Source: JADJLQ01 sp964405735
GTDB lineage: Bacteria > Bacteroidota > Bacteroidia > Chitinophagales > Saprospiraceae
Assembly (NCBI GenBank): GCA_964405735.1
Contig: CAYOPD010000011.1
Coordinates: 1 to 64,000, forward strand
Direction: 5' to 3'
Length of the DNA stretch: 64,000 nucleotides
Part shown: piece by piece, positions 7,028-15,632 of the stretch
Position numbering within the stretch: position 1 is the first letter of the stretch
Layout of the letters: every line of letters starts with the position of its first letter
Program-made: the position numbers and the translations under genes
Notes under the pieces: model-generated
Seen by the model: the letters and a program-made list of their open reading frames with translations, nothing else
What the model was told of the DNA's origin: nothing
Databases searched by the model: none

Positions 7028-8767
7028 TCAGGAAAGCTGATAGGTGTCGAGCTCTTTTTCCAGCCCCGAGAGGTCTTCCTTTATTTTATTGTAATAGCCA
7101 TCCAGCTTTGCTAATTGTTTTTCTTCATATTGCAAAAGGCCATCAAAATTGTTGAACGAACGTTCGATTTTCTGCCTGATGTTGACAATATATTGGTTAA
7201 GCCTCGACTTGACTTCTGAATCAAGGTCTTTCCTGCCCTTTAAAATTTCTTTGTGGAAGGAATCCATAAATTTTCTTTTTTGAAAAAAGGCGAGCGCACC
7301 TGCAAATAAAAAACCAAGCCCCGAGAGGATCCCTCCCGTCACGTCAAAAATGGTTCCTTTGGCAATGGCAGCCAGGACGATGCCAACAATGCCCATGCCT
7401 GTGCCGCCGGCAATCTGCGGGGAAAGGGATTCCTGGCCCGGAAACAGGTCTGCCGAGCTGAAGTTTTCACTCCGGGTTAAAAAGGAGGTGAAGGTTTCCT
7501 GAAGATCCCGGAATACGCCGGCCCGCCGCTCGGCAATCTCGGCAAACAGTTCATGGCTGTCTTTTAATACCGTTCTGCTGTTGCGGATCTTTAGGTCAAT
7601 GATTTTGCCCATTTGCTGGATATTGTCGGCGATGTCTCCGATACCGCCTGTCAGTTTGTTTTGCAGTTCGATCTGCAGGTCTTTTTCAAGGCCAGAAAGC
7701 AGTCCCGTGAGCCATTCTTTCACGGACTGGCTTTTGCTGAAAACAGAAATCAGCGACCTCCTGACCATATTGAACATTCCAAGCCCCGATTCAAGCTCTT
7801 TTTCCGTCTTCAGGGTGGCCCGGTCATAAGCAGCAAGCAGGTTTTCCGCAAGTACGTTCACCTGTTGTTTGGATTTGGCTTCCTGCTCATCCAGGGTAGT
7901 GCGGATATCGTTTCTGAAATTGAGATCGTACAGAAATTGTTCTTTCCGGTCAAGGATGCCTTTGTAGATGCGGGTATTGATGTTCTGGGCAGTGGCGACA
8001 TTGTTAAAGAGCTTGATAAAACCGGCTTTGCCCTGAAGGATGTTTTCGTTGATGTATTTTCTCAGGGGGCCGAATCCGCTTTGTTCAATCAATCCCTCCA
8101 GTTCTTCTTTGGCTGAGACCGAAAATATCCTTGCCGTCTGAAGCCCCTTTTTAAACGCGTAATCTGAAAGGCCTTTTTCATTTACGGCCAGGTCCTCCGG
8201 GGACATCAGGTCTTTTTGCTGAAGTACAAAAATGATTTTTTTACGCCATTCGTCTTTAATAAAGTCAAACAGGTCCCAGGCGGATTGCCGGTAGGGGTTT
8301 TTGGCTTCAAATACAAAAACGATCAGGTCTGACGAAGGGATAAAACGCTCAGTAATTTCCTGGTGATGGGCCACGATGGTATTGGTGCCCGGAGTGTCGA
8401 CAATGGCTATTTCCTTGAGGATTTCCGCAGGGATAAAATGCCTCTTGAAATAAGGGTTGATGTGCACCTCCTGTTCTACCGGACCGTACACGATCTGCTG
8501 GATGGTATCCGTCATGGGCTGCGGGGCAACCTTGCAGATCTCGCGGCCGGCGCTGAGCAGGGCATTGATGAAACTGCTTTTGCCCGCCTTGACTTCCCCG
8601 ACCACCACAAACATATAGGGGTCCCGGATCCTCGCTCTCAGGGAGGATACCGTTTCCATCAGCTCTTTATTCTGTATTTCCTGGGTGAGTTCATGAAGGT
8701 TTTTTACAGCTTCATCTATAAGGCTTTGATATACTTCAATTTTGGGATCAAACTGGAAAACACTCAC
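7028..8767 (-). CDS. bacterial dynamin-like GTPase
   Basis: A 579-residue large GTPase of the dynamin superfamily (BDLP-like), expected to bind and remodel membranes. G1 is GEVKAGKSS (residues 57-65). Thr of MTDT is a candidate G2. G3 is DTPG (124-127). G4 is QQKD near 189. A long helical middle region follows, then a strongly hydrophobic segment with two likely membrane stretches (about 450-495, GIVGIVLAAIAKG and GGILSGLGFLFAGALAFF). A basic FQKRKFMDSF and a coiled-coil tail complete it. This matches the membrane-paddle layout of bacterial dynamins. Start is GTG, consistent with the family's N-terminal helix. The upstream WbqC gene ends 48 bp away on the same strand and may share a transcript. 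A DUF697 protein, a class often seen with such GTPases, lies far off at 58.8 kb. Confidence 0.87.
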   Translation of the reverse strand: MSVFQFDPKIEVYQSLIDEAVKNLHELTQEIQNKELMETVSSLRARIRDPYMFVVVGEVKAGKSSFINALLSAGREICKVAPQPMTDTIQQIVYGPVEQEVHINPYFKRHFIPAEILKEIAIVDTPGTNTIVAHHQEITERFIPSSDLIVFVFEAKNPYRQSAWDLFDFIKDEWRKKIIFVLQQKDLMSPEDLAVNEKGLSDYAFKKGLQTARIFSVSAKEELEGLIEQSGFGPLRKYINENILQGKAGFIKLFNNVATAQNINTRIYKGILDRKEQFLYDLNFRNDIRTTLDEQEAKSKQQVNVLAENLLAAYDRATLKTEKELESGLGMFNMVRRSLISVFSKSQSVKEWLTGLLSGLEKDLQIELQNKLTGGIGDIADNIQQMGKIIDLKIRNSRTVLKDSHELFAEIAERRAGVFRDLQETFTSFLTRSENFSSADLFPGQESLSPQIAGGTGMGIVGIVLAAIAKGTIFDVTGGILSGLGFLFAGALAFFQKRKFMDSFHKEILKGRKDLDSEVKSRLNQYIVNIRQKIERSFNNFDGLLQYEEKQLAKLDGYYNKIKEDLSGLEKELDTYQLS

Positions 8768-8815
8768 GATAGTTTGTTTTTTCTATAAATATCCAATAAA
8801 ACAGCCGGATTTTGT

Positions 8816-9397
8816 TCAGGGAAGAATATATTTAAGCTCGGGGCCCATACAGAACAACAGATCCAGGATACTGAGATCAGGTAAAAAACCAAGGCGGCTG
8901 GCAAACACCTGGTTATATGGCCTGAACGGCACCGGAGGGTTTTTATAAAGGTTCTTCGGGGTATGGTGTTCCAGGCAGCAGGCAATGTCCGGCTTCCACC
9001 TGAAAATGTCAAAAAGGAGGAGCAGAATATTCCAGTTGAGCTCAACCAGGTTTTCAGGCCTGGATTCCAGGATTTTGCTGACCGGATCCATGAAATGCAG
9101 GAAAAAAGGAGCTGAACGGTAATTGGTTTCAATGGTTTTGAGATGTTGCGCCGGCCAGTCCTCCACATAAGAAATTTTTACCAGGTAAATCTTCTGATTC
9201 TGATGTTTGCCTTTCAGAAGAGGTACGGACAATCTTTGCAAACCCTGGCTGGAGGCCAGGTAGCAGCGGTTTCGCAGGCTGTTTTTCTGATAGGTTTCAC
9301 CGAAAGCCAGCAAAACCGGTTTGGCCAGCATCATCTTCCGGACGGTGGAAATACAAGGAAAATATTCGGTGGTCACCAGGGTGGGAGCATGATCCAT
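8816..9397 (-). CDS. WbqC family protein
   Basis: A 193-residue protein of the WbqC-like family, which is found in O-antigen and surface-polysaccharide loci and in many Bacteroidota genomes. It shows the N-terminal TEYFPCISTVRKMM, the segment ETYQKNSLRNRCYLAS, the typical GLQRLSVPLLKG and the motif TIETNYRSAPFF, which match the family blocks Y-Q-K-R-N-R and I-x-x-x-Y-x-x-x-P-y-F. The biochemical role is not settled; participation in surface glycan synthesis is the usual suggestion. A near-consensus -7 box TATCTTTC lies 6 nt before the ATG, close to the leaderless geometry seen elsewhere in the window. No glycan genes are adjacent. Confidence 0.8.
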   Translation of the reverse strand: MDHAPTLVTTEYFPCISTVRKMMLAKPVLLAFGETYQKNSLRNRCYLASSQGLQRLSVPLLKGKHQNQKIYLVKISYVEDWPAQHLKTIETNYRSAPFFLHFMDPVSKILESRPENLVELNWNILLLLFDIFRWKPDIACCLEHHTPKNLYKNPPVPFRPYNQVFASRLGFLPDLSILDLLFCMGPELKYILP

Positions 9398-9475
9398 GGG
9401 CAGGAAAGATAGGGATATTTCAATTCGAAAACCGGCATCCTGCAGGGTAAGCCCGCCTCAATAAGGCAGAGTGAT

Positions 9476-9483
9476 TACCTTTG
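9476..9483 (+). promoter_or_regulatory. -7 box TACCTTTG, leaderless geometry
   Basis: A perfect TAnnTTTG box whose G is followed by exactly 7 nt and then the ATG (9491) of the histidine kinase gene. Transcription would begin at or within a base of the start codon, so no SD-bearing leader is possible. No TTTG -33 element stands out. Confidence 0.6.
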
Positions 9484-9490
9484 TCGGTTC

Positions 9491-10759
9491 ATGAGAAGCA
9501 GTGTGATTGCAAGATTGATTATCCTGGGTTCGATTGCGATCTTATCGACCCTTTTTATTCAGTTCTACATTATCCGGCAACAACAAAACGTGGAAGAAAG
9601 GGCGTTTCGCGATAAAGCCATTACGGCCCTGTCCAAAGTGGCGAAACGGTTGTCGAGAAACAATGACCTGGAAAGTTTCACCAGCCTGATCAAACACCCC
9701 CAGTCGAATTATTTCCTGGTCAATATCAACGACCACATCAATGTCAATACCCTGGATTATTACCTCAAAGTCGAATTTCAGAATGTCGGACTGAAAGAAA
9801 ATTATGAATTCGGCATTTACGACTGTGACCGGGACAGCATGGTTTATCACAATGCGGTGAGTTATGAAGCGAACCAGAAAAACATCCGCCAGGGGAACAA
9901 ACTTCCCACCTATAAAGACTATCTCTATTATTTTGGGGTGCGGTTCCCGGACCGCCATGCCAACCCGTTTTATTCCTATACCTGGGTAAGCCTTGGCCTG
10001 TTGATGCTGATCCTCTTGTTTTTCGCTTATAGCCTGTGGATCATTCTGAAACAGCGGACCCTGGCCGAAATGCAAAAGGATTTTATCAACAACCTGACCC
10101 ACGAATTCAAAACCCCCCTGGCCGCAGTCAATATCTCCTCCGATGTGTTGCTGCAAAACGAGGTCATCCAGGAAAACCCCAGGCTCCGGCAATATGCCCA
10201 AATCATCAAGAATCAGAACCAGCTCCTGAATACCCAGGTCGAAAGGGTTTTGCAGGTAGCCAGGATGGAAAAAACCAATTTCCAGATCCTGCCCGAACCG
10301 GTGAACATTCATGAAGTCATCACCGACCTCGTATCCGGGGTAGAGCCCAGGGTTAAGGCCAAAAACGGGGAAATCCAGGTTCAACTGAATGCCATGGCCC
10401 CGGTGATCAGCGCCGACCGCATCCATTTTATCCACATCATCCAGAATGTGCTCGACAATGCCATCAAATATTCCGAAGAACATCAGCTGAAAATCGAATT
10501 GGAGACCTATGACGAGTCCGACAAAATGGTGATCCGCTGTACCGATCACGGGCCAGGCATTCCAAAGGAATACCTGAAAAAAATCTTCTCCAGGTTTTAC
10601 CGCGTGCCCACCGGCAATGTCCATAATGTCAAAGGTTTTGGCTTGGGCCTGCACTACGTCTATCAGATCTGTAAAGCCCATGGCTGGAAAATCAGGATAG
10701 AAAGCCAGGTCGGTATGGGTACAAGTTTGTATATTGAGATACCCAAAGTGATATCATGA
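9491..10759 (+). CDS. rprX: sensor histidine kinase, RprX-like
   Basis: Membrane histidine kinase of 422 residues. TM1 lies at about residues 8-28, then a roughly 135-residue periplasmic sensor, and TM2 at about 165-187. The DHp/HisKA block FINNLTHEFKTPLAAV carries the phospho-accepting His204. The ATP-binding domain has an N box IQNVLDNAIKYSE, a G1 box DHGPGIP, an F box (IFSRFYRV) and a G2 box GFGLGLHYV, all intact, so it should be active. The overall layout and the partner match Bacteroides RprX. Its stop overlaps the regulator start (ATGA at 10756-10759), showing translational coupling. The periplasmic signal sensed is unknown. Confidence 0.9.
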   Translation: MRSSVIARLIILGSIAILSTLFIQFYIIRQQQNVEERAFRDKAITALSKVAKRLSRNNDLESFTSLIKHPQSNYFLVNINDHINVNTLDYYLKVEFQNVGLKENYEFGIYDCDRDSMVYHNAVSYEANQKNIRQGNKLPTYKDYLYYFGVRFPDRHANPFYSYTWVSLGLLMLILLFFAYSLWIILKQRTLAEMQKDFINNLTHEFKTPLAAVNISSDVLLQNEVIQENPRLRQYAQIIKNQNQLLNTQVERVLQVARMEKTNFQILPEPVNIHEVITDLVSGVEPRVKAKNGEIQVQLNAMAPVISADRIHFIHIIQNVLDNAIKYSEEHQLKIELETYDESDKMVIRCTDHGPGIPKEYLKKIFSRFYRVPTGNVHNVKGFGLGLHYVYQICKAHGWKIRIESQVGMGTSLYIEIPKVIS

Positions 10760-11445
10760 ACAAATCGAAGATCCTGCTCGCGGAGGATGATGAAACCCTT
10801 GCCTTCGTCACTGCAGATAACCTCAATGCCAAAGGCTACCAGGTCATCCTCGTCAACAACGGGGTGGAAGCGATCAAGGCCTTTGAAGCGGAAAAGCCGG
10901 ACCTCTGTATCCTGGATGTCATGATGCCCCATAAGGATGGCTTCGAAGCCGCCAAAGAAATCAGGGCCAAAAGCAAGGAGGTACCCATTTTATTCCTCAC
11001 CGCCAAGTCGATGAAAGAAGACCGTATTGAAGGGCTTTCTCTCGGCGCGGACGATTATATCACCAAACCTTTCAGCATCGAAGAACTGGTGCTCCGGATC
11101 GAAATCTTTCTGAGAAGGCGGTTTGTAGATCCCAACCGCACCAGCGGCATTATCTCCATTGGCCGCTACACCTTTGATCCTGAAAATTATACGATAGAAA
11201 GCCCGGAAGGCAAGCAGGGTATGACCCAGCGTGAAGCTGAACTGCTCTCCTATTTTTTTAAGCACAAGAATCAATTGAGTAAACGGTCTGAAATCCTGAT
11301 CGCCGTCTGGGGCAAAGACGATTATTTCCTTGGAAGAAGCATGGATGTGTTTGTCAGCAGGCTGCGCAAGTTTTTTGAAAAGGATCCATCCATCAAAATT
11401 GAAAATGTACACGGCGTAGGTTACCGGTTTACGGCGCCTGAATGA
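10756..11445 (+). CDS. rprY: OmpR-family response regulator, RprY-like
   Basis: A 229-residue two-domain regulator. The receiver domain (about 1-120) has the acidic pair at residues 11-12, the phospho-acceptor Asp54 in CILDVMMP, the switch Thr in FLTAKS and Lys in YITKPFS. A winged-helix DNA-binding domain follows (about 130-227), with MTQREAELLSYF, RSMDVFVSRLRKFF and IENVHGVGYRF. The sequence closely follows Bacteroides RprY, including KEDRIEG and DDYFLGRSMDV. It is translationally coupled both to the kinase before it (ATGA) and to the glycosyltransferase after it (ATGA at 11442-11445). The target genes are not visible. Confidence 0.92.
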   Translation: MNKSKILLAEDDETLAFVTADNLNAKGYQVILVNNGVEAIKAFEAEKPDLCILDVMMPHKDGFEAAKEIRAKSKEVPILFLTAKSMKEDRIEGLSLGADDYITKPFSIEELVLRIEIFLRRRFVDPNRTSGIISIGRYTFDPENYTIESPEGKQGMTQREAELLSYFFKHKNQLSKRSEILIAVWGKDDYFLGRSMDVFVSRLRKFFEKDPSIKIENVHGVGYRFTAPE

Positions 11446-12689
11446 ACGTGATCGGCCATTACCTCTCCAGGCAGGAAAACCTTCACCCGCTTGTGAATGA
11501 AGTACCGGATAAGGACACCGCCTTTACGGTGGTTATTCCTGTTTATAATGAAGCTGATCCGGAACCCTGCCTGAAAAGCATTGAAGAGGCTGCCAGGTTT
11601 GCCTCGGTGAAGGTGGAGATTCTGGTGGTGGTCAACGATACCGTTCAATCCCCCGAAGCCATACATCGTCAAAACCGGGAAACCATGAGATGCCTCCGGT
11701 TAAGAAAAAACAAGTACCCTTTGTTTATTCTGGACAGGACCGGTCTTCCTGAAAAAAAAGGCGGAGTGGGCCCCGCCCGCAAAACAGGAATGGACGAAGC
11801 CTGTTACCGGTATTTACAGTCGGGGGGGGCTGATGGGATCATTTGCAGCCTGGATGCGGATACCTGGGTGGAGGCCAATTATTTTTCTGCCCTCCGGGAG
11901 GCTTTTAGCTATACGGCAAGGTCCTGCCTGGTGATCCATTATGAACACGAAACGGACACCGTGATATCTGAAAGGAATAGGCAGGCGATCCTTGACTATG
12001 AGTTGCACTTGCGTTATTACGTACATGCCCTGAGGCATGCCGGGTTTCCTTACGCTTTTCAGACACTGGGTTCGGCTTTTGCCATAAAAGCCAGGGCCTA
12101 TGCCGCGGAGGGAGGCATGCCCCCCAGGCAGGCAGGGGAGGATTTTTATTTTATCCATAAGTTCTCTGTGAAAAACCAGGTGGCTTCGATCGGCGGAACT
12201 ACCGTCCATCCTTCATCCCGGTTGTCGGACCGAGTCCCTTTTGGAACCGGTAAAGCCATGATCGAACAACTGGAAGGCCCACCTTTGGAAATGAAGACTT
12301 ATGCGTGGAGAAATTTTGAAGTGCTTGCACCCTTTTTAAACCAAATCAATGAATGGTATGAGGGAAGGTCTTACCGGGCGTTGAATATCGATTCCGGAAT
12401 GATTGAATTTCTTGATTCCATAGGATTTGAAGCAATGTGTTCGGAGATGAAAAAGCACAGCCGGTCCTTTATGAGCTTCCGGAGCCGTTTTTTTCAAGGC
12501 ATGAATGCCTTTAAGATGATGAAATGCCTTCATTTTTTGCGTGACCGGTATTATCCCAATGAGGCCCTGGGAACCGCCTGCGGGAAATTATTGGATTGGT
12601 CAGGAGTGGATGTCAGAACGCCCGATGCCAAAATGAACATGCTGGCCTTCCTCCGGCTGAAGGACAAAGCTCTTTATATACCTTCATAA
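11442..12689 (+). CDS. family 2 glycosyltransferase coupled to the two-component system
   Basis: A 415-residue GT-A fold glycosyltransferase. The nucleotide-sugar start TVVIPVYNEADP is at about residue 28. SLDADTW (about 137-143) is the metal-binding DxD-type motif, and GEDFYFIHK (about 228) is the usual acidic catalytic/acceptor motif. The mid part LGSAFAIKARAYAAEGGMP fits GT2 acceptor loops. There are no clear membrane segments, so it is probably cytosolic. Product and acceptor are unknown. The start overlaps the response-regulator stop (ATGA), which is unusual for a glycosyltransferase and implies shared expression with the two-component system. Its 3' end overlaps the convergent membrane-protein gene by 6 bp. 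Confidence 0.8.
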   Translation: MNVIGHYLSRQENLHPLVNEVPDKDTAFTVVIPVYNEADPEPCLKSIEEAARFASVKVEILVVVNDTVQSPEAIHRQNRETMRCLRLRKNKYPLFILDRTGLPEKKGGVGPARKTGMDEACYRYLQSGGADGIICSLDADTWVEANYFSALREAFSYTARSCLVIHYEHETDTVISERNRQAILDYELHLRYYVHALRHAGFPYAFQTLGSAFAIKARAYAAEGGMPPRQAGEDFYFIHKFSVKNQVASIGGTTVHPSSRLSDRVPFGTGKAMIEQLEGPPLEMKTYAWRNFEVLAPFLNQINEWYEGRSYRALNIDSGMIEFLDSIGFEAMCSEMKKHSRSFMSFRSRFFQGMNAFKMMKCLHFLRDRYYPNEALGTACGKLLDWSGVDVRTPDAKMNMLAFLRLKDKALYIPS

Positions 12690-14141
12690 TTTCATCATCT
12701 GGTAAGTTGATTGGCCTTCCGGTCTGAAAAGGATAAATTTTACACCCGCCATTTTCAGGATTTCCCGGGATGCCTGATCCAGCGTGGCCAGGTAAGCATT
12801 GCTGATCCGGTCGATTTCAGCAAGGTTCCCCTGATAGCCGGTGTTAAGGCCAAAGGCCGTTTTTACCCGCCCGGCCCAATCTTCCAGGCAATCGGACCGG
12901 TGTGGAACGGCTTTCCAGTCCACCCAGCTGGGCCGTTCTGAAAAAAACTTAAAGGAAGTATAGCCTGCGGGCACTATAAAAAGGTCTTCGGGCAGGCTCG
13001 CCGCTTTGGCTGCAATGGCAGTCCGTACATCACCGTTGGGTGGCGACCATGGAAAATACCATTGGGCAAGCCGTGCCCGGTAAAACGCTGCGATAAAAAG
13101 TAAAAAATAAAGGAGAAAGAGGAGGGGCTTAATCAATCGGTTCTTTCTATTATGTAAAAATGTAATATCCGACAACCAGGCCCCGACCATTAAAAGGGAA
13201 AAGAATTCCAGCCAGATGGTGGTTTTAAACCACTGGCTTTTTATACTCAAGTCGGGTCTTAGCCCAAGAACAAAAAGGTAAACCCCGCAACCCAGCATCA
13301 CCCAAAGCCCCAAGCTGAAGATTTTTCGCTCTTTTCTGAAAGCCACAACCATTCCGGCAAAGAATAAAGGAAGCAGGATGAGCGCATTCTTCAGTCCAAA
13401 ATAAGCCGGATAAAAATGATGAGCATTGCGGAGTGCCATGATCTCAGATAGTTTCCCGGGTGATCCGGACAGGTTTTTTAGAAGAATAAACAGGTATGGG
13501 GCAACAGCGATGAGGGTGAGGGCCAGGTACCGGCCCCACTGTGAGAGAGGGAGAAGGGCTAAGCCAAGGATAAAAACCTGGAATCCGGCCACCGGATGCA
13601 TCCAGGTGGCCACAATGGCACAGAGGGCAGCCTTTAAGCCATTCTGCCGGAAACAAAACCACAGACACCAGATCCCTGCAGCTTTGGACAATAAACTGGG
13701 GCAAACCATATTATAATATAATTCGTTTCCCCCCAGGTGGATATGGTACAGCGGTATCAGCAATCCTGTCAAAATCAGCCACTGCATCGGGGTGCTGGCC
13801 AAAAAGTGGCCGCAAAACTTTATTAACCCCGCAAACAGGATAGAGGATGTCAAAAAATGAATGAACAAAAACAGGACAGGCCATATTGAAGGATTGACCA
13901 GGGAAAGGAGTTTGGCAATGAGCCATCTTTCGTTGAACCCGACCTTGAGGCAGGAGACATAAAAATCCACTCCATAAAGCTCCGGATTCCAGAGATGCAT
14001 GGCATAAGGCATAAAATCACTCTGATCCCCAGATCCATATTGGTAGCCATGCACCAACAGGAGAAGGACATACAAGGCCAGGTAAGGCAAATATTTGCCG
14101 GGAAACCCGGTCAGAAATTTCACACGCTGAATATATGACAT
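12684..14141 (-). CDS. polytopic membrane protein, GT-C-like
   Basis: A 485-residue protein with about ten hydrophobic segments followed by a soluble C-terminal part of roughly 110 residues. The first loop holds YQYGSGDQSDFMPYAMHLWNPELYG, with acidic residues placed like those of GT-C fold transferases. The soluble tail has FKFFSERPSWVDWKAVPH and a closing GVKFILF, reminiscent of DUF6798-type proteins. I do not recognise a specific function. A lipid-linked sugar transferase is possible, given the glycosyltransferase that converges on it. An in-frame ATG at 14174 would add 11 residues; I prefer 14141 (MSYIQRVKF) because the A-rich upstream stretch is typical here and the hydrophobic part starts soon after. 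Confidence 0.7.
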   Translation of the reverse strand: MSYIQRVKFLTGFPGKYLPYLALYVLLLLVHGYQYGSGDQSDFMPYAMHLWNPELYGVDFYVSCLKVGFNERWLIAKLLSLVNPSIWPVLFLFIHFLTSSILFAGLIKFCGHFLASTPMQWLILTGLLIPLYHIHLGGNELYYNMVCPSLLSKAAGIWCLWFCFRQNGLKAALCAIVATWMHPVAGFQVFILGLALLPLSQWGRYLALTLIAVAPYLFILLKNLSGSPGKLSEIMALRNAHHFYPAYFGLKNALILLPLFFAGMVVAFRKERKIFSLGLWVMLGCGVYLFVLGLRPDLSIKSQWFKTTIWLEFFSLLMVGAWLSDITFLHNRKNRLIKPLLFLLYFLLFIAAFYRARLAQWYFPWSPPNGDVRTAIAAKAASLPEDLFIVPAGYTSFKFFSERPSWVDWKAVPHRSDCLEDWAGRVKTAFGLNTGYQGNLAEIDRISNAYLATLDQASREILKMAGVKFILFRPEGQSTYQMMKL

Positions 14142-14201
14142 TTGGGATTTTGTTGATTGACCTATCCCCGGCATCCGGCAGGGTCAAACGGCCGGATTGA
14201 A

Positions 14202-14209
14202 TATCTTTG
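14202..14209 (+). promoter_or_regulatory. -7 box TATCTTTG upstream of the TrmH-type gene
   Basis: A perfect TAnnTTTG box whose last base is 5 nt before the ATG at 14215. The leader would be absent or nearly so. It also lies just outside the start of the divergent membrane-protein gene. Confidence 0.5.
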
Positions 14210-14214
14210 TACTG

Positions 14215-14763
14215 ATGCTCTCCAGAAAATCCATGTTTGAACTGGCCCGGCCCGGGGTCCTGGATATCCATACCGTCAAAAGGTCGCCCGTCACCGTGGT
14301 CCTGGAAAATATCCGATCCGGGCTGAATATCGGATCCGTGTTCAGGACTGCGGATGCATTTAATATTGAGCGGATTCTGCTGGCTGGTTTTAGCGTGGTC
14401 CCTCCACATAAGGAGATCCTGAAAACAGCCCTGAATGCCACTGAATCGGTTCCATGGGCCAGGGTGGAAGACCTTAGGGCCATACTTCTTCAGCTAAAAG
14501 ACAAGGGCCATCTCATTGTTGCGGTAGAACAAGTCCATGGCAGCATTCCGCTTGACCAGTTTGATTTCAGGGTGGCGAATCCCCTGGTACTGGTATTCGG
14601 AAATGAAGTTTCCGGGGTCAGTGATGAAGTGCTCGGACTGTGTGACAGCGCGATTGAAATTCCACAGTCCGGGATTAAACATTCGCTCAATATTGCGGTA
14701 TGCGCCGGTATTGTGCTTTGGGAGTCTTATCGTCAGTTTAACAGTTTAAATGACCGGTTATGA
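14215..14763 (+). CDS. TrmH/SpoU family RNA 2'-O-methyltransferase
   Basis: A 182-residue SPOUT-fold methyltransferase using S-adenosylmethionine, probably acting on tRNA or rRNA ribose. The three SpoU motifs are present: motif 1 VVLENIRSGLNIGSVFRTADAF (Asn and Arg catalytic), motif 2 PLVLVFGNEVSGVSDEVL, and motif 3 IEIPQSGIKHSLNIAVCAGI, which form the trefoil knot. It has no extra N-terminal substrate-binding domain, like TrmL/YibK-type enzymes, so the target nucleotide is uncertain. Start ATG 14215 is preferred over the upstream TTG at 14197; ATG 14233 is a further possibility. The stop overlaps the next start (ATGA, 14760-14763), coupling it to the ThuA-domain gene. Confidence 0.88.
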   Translation: MLSRKSMFELARPGVLDIHTVKRSPVTVVLENIRSGLNIGSVFRTADAFNIERILLAGFSVVPPHKEILKTALNATESVPWARVEDLRAILLQLKDKGHLIVAVEQVHGSIPLDQFDFRVANPLVLVFGNEVSGVSDEVLGLCDSAIEIPQSGIKHSLNIAVCAGIVLWESYRQFNSLNDRL

Positions 14764-15587
14764 AAACCTTCACAGCGATATTTATTTGGTTTGTTTTGAC
14801 TCCTGGTTTCACCCAGAACCTCTCGGGCATCAAGGTGTTATTGTATACCAAAAACGGCAAAGGTTATGTGCACGACAACATACCCCATGCCATACGTTGT
14901 TTTGACTCTCTGGCCCGCAAACACCGCTTCCAACTCAAAGCCAGTGAAGATCCCGGTGTCTTCAATCCCGGTGAGCTTTTGAAAACCGACCTGGTTATTT
15001 TTGCCAGCACCAATAATGATGTATTTGAAACCGACGCCCAGCGTCTGGCCTTCCGCCATTATATTGAAGCCGGAGGTTTGTTTCTGGGAATCCATTCCGT
15101 CCTGGGCACCGAACGCACCTGGACCTGGTTCAAACAGTTTCTGGGAGGGAGTTTTGCCTGGCATCCGCGGTTTCAGCCCTTTGAGGTGCTCAACATCCGC
15201 CGTGACCACCCATCAGTAAAGGAGATTCCGGTTAAATGGGTCCGTAAAGATGAATGTTATTTCATGAAGGAGCTGCATCCCGGACCTGAGGTACTGTTGG
15301 TAGCCGATATGCAATCGCTCAAACTGGATTCTGCGGAGGCCATCCGCTTCGAACAGAATAAAGGATCTTTTGCCAGGTACTATCCATCGGTGTGGCAGCA
15401 CCGGTTCGACGGCGGACTGGCCTGGATCACTGCCCTGGGGCATGATAAATCCGATTATTCTAACCCTGAATTCGTAAAACATCTCACAGAGGCAATGGAG
15501 TATCTGAAAAAACAAAAGAAAAAACGTGATTTTTCCCAAGCTTACGCGAAGACACATGATGAACCACTTCGATTCACTGACCACTGA
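14760..15587 (+). CDS. secreted ThuA-domain protein
   Basis: A 275-residue protein with a signal peptide (MKTFTAIFIWFVLTPGFTQ) followed by a class I glutamine amidotransferase-like ThuA domain. Family features seen are VLLYTKNGKGYVHDNIPHAI, LVIFASTNNDVF, YIEAGGLFLGIHSVLGTERTW and WITALGHDKSDYSNPEFVKHL. The ThuA domain was named for trehalose utilisation in Rhizobium; Bacteroidota versions are mostly exported and are thought to act in carbohydrate metabolism, but no reaction is firmly assigned. It is translationally coupled to the RNA methyltransferase gene (ATGA), an odd pairing. Its TGA stop (15585-15587) falls inside a repeated 23-bp element. Confidence 0.82.
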   Translation: MKTFTAIFIWFVLTPGFTQNLSGIKVLLYTKNGKGYVHDNIPHAIRCFDSLARKHRFQLKASEDPGVFNPGELLKTDLVIFASTNNDVFETDAQRLAFRHYIEAGGLFLGIHSVLGTERTWTWFKQFLGGSFAWHPRFQPFEVLNIRRDHPSVKEIPVKWVRKDECYFMKELHPGPEVLLVADMQSLKLDSAEAIRFEQNKGSFARYYPSVWQHRFDGGLAWITALGHDKSDYSNPEFVKHLTEAMEYLKKQKKKRDFSQAYAKTHDEPLRFTDH

Positions 15588-15631
15588 TCCCAATCCACTT
15601 TCCACGGGCCACTGAGCCCTGTCCACTTTCC
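15581..15631 (+). repeat. duplicated 23-bp element at a convergent junction
   Basis: Two 23-bp copies, CCACTGA-T-CCC-AA-TCCACTTTCC (15581-15603) and CCACTGA-G-CCC-TG-TCCACTTTCC (15609-15631), match at 20 of 23 positions with a 5-bp spacer. The ThuA stop TGA is inside copy 1, and the S9 peptidase stop (15633-15635) abuts copy 2. There is no hairpin terminator here. Confidence 0.75.
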
Positions 15632-15632
15632 G

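Noticed and set aside
9542..10681. 379-codon open frame antisense to the histidine kinase
   Set aside because: The sense frame has complete HisKA and ATPase motifs. The antisense protein is low-complexity (rich in Gly, Asp, Phe, Val runs) and is a by-product of codon bias.
14197..14214. Upstream TTG start for the TrmH-type gene
   Set aside because: It would begin upstream of, and read through, the perfect -7 box at 14202-14209; ATG 14215 fits the family better.
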